DNA of 8,076 bases from Candidatus Latescibacterota bacterium. Its GTDB lineage: Bacteria; Latescibacterota; MVCY01. Shown in pieces: positions 4,639-8,076 of the stretch. Below the pieces are notes generated by a model, which did no database searches, was not told the DNA's origin, and worked only from the letters and a program-made list of their open reading frames with translations. The stretch is taken from positions 1 through 8,076 of the forward strand of contig JAUWEO010000076.1 of the NCBI GenBank assembly GCA_030608245.1, in the 5' to 3' direction. The position numbers were made by a program, and so were the translations under genes. Positions within the stretch are counted from its first letter, which is position 1, and each line of letters starts with the position of its first letter.

Positions 4639-6291
4639 TTACTCAGCTTCATCCTCTATATCCAGCCACACCTCATGTTTTCTGTGAGCGATATGAAGGC
4701 TCAGTGCCAATCCTCCATAAAGCACGGCCGCAGTTATGATGAACATCACCCACATTGGAGGGGTGAGGTTAACCAGCAGGGCAACCAAGCCCACTGCCAG
4801 CGACACAGGCAGTGAGAACTTGAGGAACGCTTTCTTATCCATTAGCAGAACGCCAAGATTGACCGCCAGGACAACTACCAGCCACCCCCCCACAATCAAC
4901 GCCCACTGGGGATAGTCGCCGTATGGCTTTCTGAGCTCCTCGATCAGAGACCAGAATATAATCACCCCTAAGAGCAGGGGAATCAGGAATTTCACGCAGA
5001 GGTCCCACCAGCGGCCGATCTTGACCTCTGAATGGCGATTCACATAGTTTCGAAACCGCTCGGTTCCGAACAGATAAGCGATAACCACCGCCTCCACAAA
5101 CCCTATAGCCACCAGGCCGAAATTGTTGACGAAGTGATCTACGATATCCAGCCAGTAAAGCCCGGCTCCAGTGGTGAATATCAACCCCAAGACAAAAGCA
5201 GGCAAAGAGACAGTCCAGGTGGCCCTGCTCTGACTCAGGCCCCACTTGTCTCGTATGGCTGCCACTGCTGCCTCCACTAAGGAGAAAGCCGAGTCAATAC
5301 CCAAAGTCAACAGGGTGAGAAAAAACAACACCCCGAACAGGGAGGGAACTCCGGGTAGGAGTGATATCGCCTGCGGGTAGGTGACGAAAGCCAATCCCGG
5401 TCCACCTGCCACCACTTTCTGCACCCCCATCCCGGTGATCTGGGCGAAGTAACCGAGGATGCTGAAGACGGCAAATCCGGCAAAATAGCTGGTCCCACAG
5501 TTAGCAAAGGAGGTGATCAAGGCGTTGTTGTTCACATCCGACCGCCTGGGCAGATAGCTCGCGTAGGCAATCAGAATTCCAAAGCCCAGACTCAAGGAGA
5601 AGAATATTTGACCGTAAGCTGCCATCCATACCCTGGGTTCAAGCAGCTTTGAGAAATCCGGCGTAAGGTAGTATTTAATGCCCTCCATAGCTCCGGGCAG
5701 TGTCAGTCCCCGCACCACAAAAACAGCAATCAGAATGACCGGCACAGGCACAGTGACCATCACCACTTTCCCTACCCTTCGTACCCCGTGCCGCACAATC
5801 CAGATGATACTGACCCAGGTGAGCACAAGACCCAACACCACTGGCCATCGGATGCCGCCCAGTTCCCCTGGTCCATCGGTTAGTCGGAGGACCCTGTGGT
5901 AGAAGAAATCCTGGGGCTGTCCCTTCCAGGGCAAAAAGACAGAATAGTAAAGATAATTCCAGCACCAGGCCATCACCACCGCATAGTAGACCACGATAAT
6001 AAAACCAATCAAAATCGCCCACCAGCCAAGCCATTCCCATCTTTTCCCTACCTTGGCGAAGGAGTGGGGGGCAGAGCCCTGCATCTTCTGCCCTAACCCA
6101 TATTCCAAGATCATCAGGGGGATACCCGCTGTCAAAAGGGCAACTAAATAGGGGATTAAGAATGCCCCACCTCCGTTTTGATAGGCGACAAATGGGAACC
6201 GCCACACATTTCCCAATCCGACAGCCGAACCGATAGCAGCCATAGTAAAGGCCGCCCGGTTCATCCAGCGGTCTCTACCCACTTGGGCCAT
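4639..6291 (-). CDS. Sodium:neurotransmitter symporter family (SNF/NSS) transporter, LeuT fold
   Basis: This is an inner-membrane Na+-coupled secondary transporter of 550 residues. TM1 carries the family signature GSAVGLGNVWRFPF (21-34) followed by NGGGAFLIPY (39-48). TM6 has GQIFFSLSLGFG (227-238) and TM8 has LGIDSAFSLVE (330-340). By alignment with LeuT, Gly21, Ala23, Val24, Asn28, Ser232, Asn264, Asp333 and Ser334 fall at the Na1/Na2 sites. Tyr48, Gln228, Ser232 and Ser268 match the chloride ligands of eukaryotic members, where LeuT has Glu290 instead of the last Ser. Twelve membrane segments run to about residue 484. Two more hydrophobic segments (about 493-509 and 513-535) and an acidic tail follow, so the C-terminus is longer than that of LeuT. 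Start: ATG with AAAGGAG at 6297-6303. Its place between leuD and leuB suggests an amino-acid substrate, perhaps leucine or another branched-chain one, but the sequence does not settle this. Confidence 0.93.
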   Translation of the reverse strand: MAQVGRDRWMNRAAFTMAAIGSAVGLGNVWRFPFVAYQNGGGAFLIPYLVALLTAGIPLMILEYGLGQKMQGSAPHSFAKVGKRWEWLGWWAILIGFIIVVYYAVVMAWCWNYLYYSVFLPWKGQPQDFFYHRVLRLTDGPGELGGIRWPVVLGLVLTWVSIIWIVRHGVRRVGKVVMVTVPVPVILIAVFVVRGLTLPGAMEGIKYYLTPDFSKLLEPRVWMAAYGQIFFSLSLGFGILIAYASYLPRRSDVNNNALITSFANCGTSYFAGFAVFSILGYFAQITGMGVQKVVAGGPGLAFVTYPQAISLLPGVPSLFGVLFFLTLLTLGIDSAFSLVEAAVAAIRDKWGLSQSRATWTVSLPAFVLGLIFTTGAGLYWLDIVDHFVNNFGLVAIGFVEAVVIAYLFGTERFRNYVNRHSEVKIGRWWDLCVKFLIPLLLGVIIFWSLIEELRKPYGDYPQWALIVGGWLVVVLAVNLGVLLMDKKAFLKFSLPVSLAVGLVALLVNLTPPMWVMFIITAAVLYGGLALSLHIAHRKHEVWLDIEDEAE

Positions 6292-6364
6292 AGATGCTCC
6301 TTTCTATCGGTCTGCTGCTTTTTGTGCATCTATTCTGGGCACCACCAATTTCCACCCCCCAGGT

Positions 6365-6405
6365 CTGAAAGAACTGAACACTGAAAAACACAGAACAGCA
6401 CTGAA
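6365..6405. repeat. Short TTCAGTG-type repeats in the leuD-transporter gap
   Basis: On the minus strand TTCAGTG occurs at 6399-6405 and 6379-6385, followed at once by TTCAGTT (6372-6378) and then TTTCAG (6365-6370). These are short irregular repeats in the 135-bp space between leuD and the transporter gene. They overlap the tail of the hairpin described at 6384-6423. No protein-binding role can be assigned from sequence. Confidence 0.4.
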
Positions 6406-6423
6406 CTCCGTTGTTCCGCTGTT
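6384..6423 (-). terminator. Weak intrinsic terminator or attenuator candidate after leuD
   Basis: Six bases past the leuD stop, AACAGC (6418-6423) pairs with GCTGTT (6394-6399). Inside it GAAC (6413-6416) pairs with GTTC (6403-6406) around a six-base loop. CTGTGTTTTT follows (6384-6393), as expected for an intrinsic terminator on the minus strand. The stem has only ten pairs with a 1-by-3 internal bulge and moderate GC, so partial termination between leuD and the transporter gene is the most I would claim. Confidence 0.35.
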
Positions 6424-6426
6424 TTG

Positions 6427-6924
6427 CTAATCTGGTTCCACTTCTCTCTGGCGAATGTACTCCAACAATCCTCCTGCTTCAAGCATCTCCAAGGCGAAAT
6501 CCGGCAGCGGCACAAACCGATAGCTCTTTCCCTCAGTACAGTTCTGGATCACCCCTGCCTTGAGATCTATCTCCAACTGGTCGCCGTCGGAAACTCTGTC
6601 TGCAAGTCCCTGACACTCAAGCGCCAAAAACCCGTTATCGATGGCATTACGGAAAAAAATGCGGGCAAAGCTGTTGGCTATGACTGCCCTTATCCCAGCA
6701 CCCCGCAAGGCCCAGACGGCGTGTTCCCTACTTGAGCCACAGCCGAAGTCGTCAGAAGTAATCAGGAAATCGCCTGATTTGACTTTTTTGACGAACTCCG
6801 GGTCAATATCTTCCATAGCATGCCGGGCCAGTTCTGCCTCATCGTCGGTGTTCAAATACCGGGCAGGGATGATCTCGTCGGTGTTAATGTGAGCACGCCT
6901 GTAAACATGTGCATAACCCTTCAT
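6427..6924 (-). CDS. leuD: 3-isopropylmalate dehydratase small subunit (swivel domain)
   Basis: LeuD is the small, swivelling subunit that with LeuC isomerises 2-isopropylmalate to 3-isopropylmalate. At 165 residues it is the short form shared with archaeal IPMI and homoaconitase small subunits rather than the longer (about 200-residue) enterobacterial LeuD. Visible motifs are INTDEIIPARYLNT (13-26), the substrate-contact segment; DDFGCGSSREHA (58-69), the conserved aconitase swivel signature; and NSFARIFFRNAIDNG (84-98). The loop reads Tyr-Leu-Asn-Thr, where characterised homoaconitases have Tyr-Leu-Arg-Thr, so strict leucine specificity is likely but not proven by this subunit. The ATG at 6924 has AAGGAG eight bases upstream. 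leuC lies 232 bp upstream, an unusually wide gap for this pair. leuB follows beyond a transporter gene. Confidence 0.95.
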   Translation of the reverse strand: MKGYAHVYRRAHINTDEIIPARYLNTDDEAELARHAMEDIDPEFVKKVKSGDFLITSDDFGCGSSREHAVWALRGAGIRAVIANSFARIFFRNAIDNGFLALECQGLADRVSDGDQLEIDLKAGVIQNCTEGKSYRFVPLPDFALEMLEAGGLLEYIRQREVEPD

Positions 6925-6984
6925 TGCTTGGTCTCCTTTGACCAGTGAAGCTCGTAAAAGAATTGTTCTATGGTGTTGAAGTGT

Positions 6985-7131
6985 TCAAAATCTGGCTCCC
7001 GCCGTTATCAGCAGATAGGGACCACTTAAATCAAGCTCCAAGTTCTCTCCCGTAGTCGAGGCCAGATCCACATCGCCCTTTGCCGAACGGAAGCCTATGT
7101 CTCTTTGTGTTAGACGAAGGTTGCCCGACTC
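6985..7131 (-). pseudogene. Cryptic 48-codon open frame between leuC and leuD (possible gene remnant)
   Basis: Directly after an in-frame TAG, 48 sense codons run to a TGA at 6985-6987. The translation begins ESGNLRLTQRDIGF and ends SGPYLLITAGARF, with an ordinary, protein-like composition. The first candidate start is a GTG about 20 codons in and has no clear Shine-Dalgarno, so it is more likely a decayed fragment or chance than a working small gene. I do not recognise the peptide. A second minus-strand frame across the same stretch, in phase with leuC past its TAG, is also open for 42 codons, which weakens the case. The remainder of the 232-bp gap shows only the leuD Shine-Dalgarno. Confidence 0.25.
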
Positions 7132-7156
7132 CTACTCTATATTCGCAATACCGAGT

Positions 7157-8076
7157 CTACTCAAACACCTCCCTGGGGTCAGCGATGAACCCTCTTATTG
7201 CCGAGGCGGCTACAGTAGCTGGGCTGGCTAAGTAGACCTCAGACTTGGGGTGGCCCATTCTTCCTACGAAATTCCGGTTAGTGCTGGAGATACACCGTTC
7301 GCCCTCGGCCAAAACTCCCATATGGCCCCCTAAGCAAGCACCACAAGTAGGGGTGGAAATGGCACAGCCGGCATCGCTGAATATACTAAACAATCCCTCC
7401 TCCATCGCTTGCCTCCACACCTGAGTGGTTGCCGGCACCACAATCATCCGCAGCCCAGAGACAGTCTTCTTACCCTTAAGAATCTGCGCTGCAATCCGCA
7501 GGTCCTCTATCCTGCCATTAGTGCAGGAACCCAGATAGGCCTGATCAATCTTTATCTGCTCGATCTCGGAGACTGGATGCCCGTGGGAAGGCAGATGGGG
7601 AAAGGCAACCATCGGTTCCAACTCGGTGACATCTATTTCAACTACCTGGGAATACTCCGCATCCGGGTCTGAGTAAAAAGGCTCGAACTCCCTGTCACTC
7701 CGGGCCCTGATATAATCAAAGGTTTTTCGGTCGGGACCAATAATGCCTGTCTTAGCACCTGCCTCCACCGCCATATTGGTGATTGTCATCCTGGCCTCTA
7801 CGGAAAGTTCCTCTATTACCGGGCCGGTGAACTCCATAGCCTGATATAACGCCCCATCTACACCAATCTTGCTGATAATCTGAAGTATGATATCTTTTGA
7901 GTAAACACCTTTCCGGAGTCTGCCGGTGATCACAAATTTAATACTGTGTGGAATTCTAAACCAGAGCTCCCCGGAATAGATCGCTGCCGCCAGATCGGTG
8001 CTTCCCACGCCGGCGGCAAAAGCCCCTAAAGCTCCGTGGGTACAGGTGTGAGAGTCTCCGCATACAATGGTTATCC
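7157..8076 (-). CDS. leuC: 3-isopropylmalate dehydratase large subunit, C-terminal part (5' end outside the window)
   Basis: LeuC is the [4Fe-4S] aconitase-superfamily subunit that dehydrates and rehydrates isopropylmalate together with LeuD. The frame is open to the window edge. About 305 codons are present, starting in VCGDSHTCTHGALGAFAAG, a stretch that normally lies roughly a quarter of the way into the protein, so the N-terminus is missing. Cluster ligands are visible as Cys in GSCTNGR (codon at 7523-7525) and two Cys in PTCGACLGGHMG (codons at 7343-7345 and 7334-7336). The ending GFIADPREVFE and the lack of enterobacterial insertions fit the shorter HACN/archaeal-type large subunit of about 420 residues, matching the short LeuD next door. 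Homoaconitase has the same architecture; the neighbouring leuB supports the leucine pathway. The GTG at 8008 is internal, not a start. Confidence 0.95.
   Translation of the reverse strand, partial: ITIVCGDSHTCTHGALGAFAAGVGSTDLAAAIYSGELWFRIPHSIKFVITGRLRKGVYSKDIILQIISKIGVDGALYQAMEFTGPVIEELSVEARMTITNMAVEAGAKTGIIGPDRKTFDYIRARSDREFEPFYSDPDAEYSQVVEIDVTELEPMVAFPHLPSHGHPVSEIEQIKIDQAYLGSCTNGRIEDLRIAAQILKGKKTVSGLRMIVVPATTQVWRQAMEEGLFSIFSDAGCAISTPTCGACLGGHMGVLAEGERCISSTNRNFVGRMGHPKSEVYLASPATVAASAIRGFIADPREVFE

Noticed and set aside
5675..6205. A 176-codon minus-strand open frame inside the transporter gene
   Set aside because: It is out of frame with the transporter, rich in Cys, Gly and Arg, and lacks any family motif; the overlapping frame has clear SNF signatures.
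6925..7156. T-box or leucine leader in the leuC-leuD gap
   Set aside because: There is no run of Leu codons, no T-box core sequence and no antiterminator-like pairing that I can identify; a leader would be expected upstream of leuC, outside the window.
8006..8008. GTG at 8008 as the leuC start
   Set aside because: The frame continues upstream into VCGDSHTCTHGALGAFAAG, a conserved internal segment of LeuC, so the gene extends beyond the window.
1..8076. tRNA, rRNA, phage, defence or transposase genes
   Set aside because: I saw no tRNA-like cloverleaf, rRNA segment or corresponding protein motif on either strand.

Overview
This is a stretch of bacterial chromosome of roughly 50% GC. Every supportable gene lies on the minus strand, so the window reads right to left. 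The bacterial DXP-pathway gene ispG, SNF-family transport, a HACN-type leuC/leuD pair and a BadF/HgdC-type activase point to an uncultured, probably anaerobic bacterium. The non-coding repeats resemble those of several candidate-phylum genomes, but I cannot name a phylum from sequence alone.

Layout in order of transcription: leuC (7157-8076, 5' end outside the window), a 232-bp gap holding a cryptic 48-codon open frame, leuD (6427-6924), a gap with a hairpin and T-run and TTCAGTG repeats, a 550-residue sodium:neurotransmitter-symporter-family transporter (4639-6291), leuB with a TTG start (3445-4521), a gap with a purine-rich tract and a palindrome, ispG (2207-3259), a gap with a second palindrome flanked by 11-bp direct repeats, a DUF1015 protein (839-2122), a 275-bp gap with an 8-bp tandem repeat, a palindrome and a promoter candidate, and the N-terminal 187 codons of a BadF/BcrA/HgdC-type acyl-CoA dehydratase activase (1-563).

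LeuC, LeuD and LeuB carry out consecutive steps of leucine biosynthesis (2-isopropylmalate to 3-isopropylmalate to 2-oxoisocaproate). The transporter between leuD and leuB is from a family that includes amino-acid carriers such as LeuT, so a role in amino-acid uptake is plausible but unproven. IspG makes an isoprenoid precursor and has no direct link to leucine. The genes are co-directional but separated by 84-275 bp, unlike a tightly packed operon, and several gaps hold small palindromes or low-complexity repeats.

No complete novel system (defence, CRISPR, phage, secretion) is visible. The most informative oddity is the 49-bp palindromic unit at the 3' end of ispG. Its 11-bp flanking repeats look like a target duplication, and they leave behind what appears to be the gene's original stop codon on the far side.
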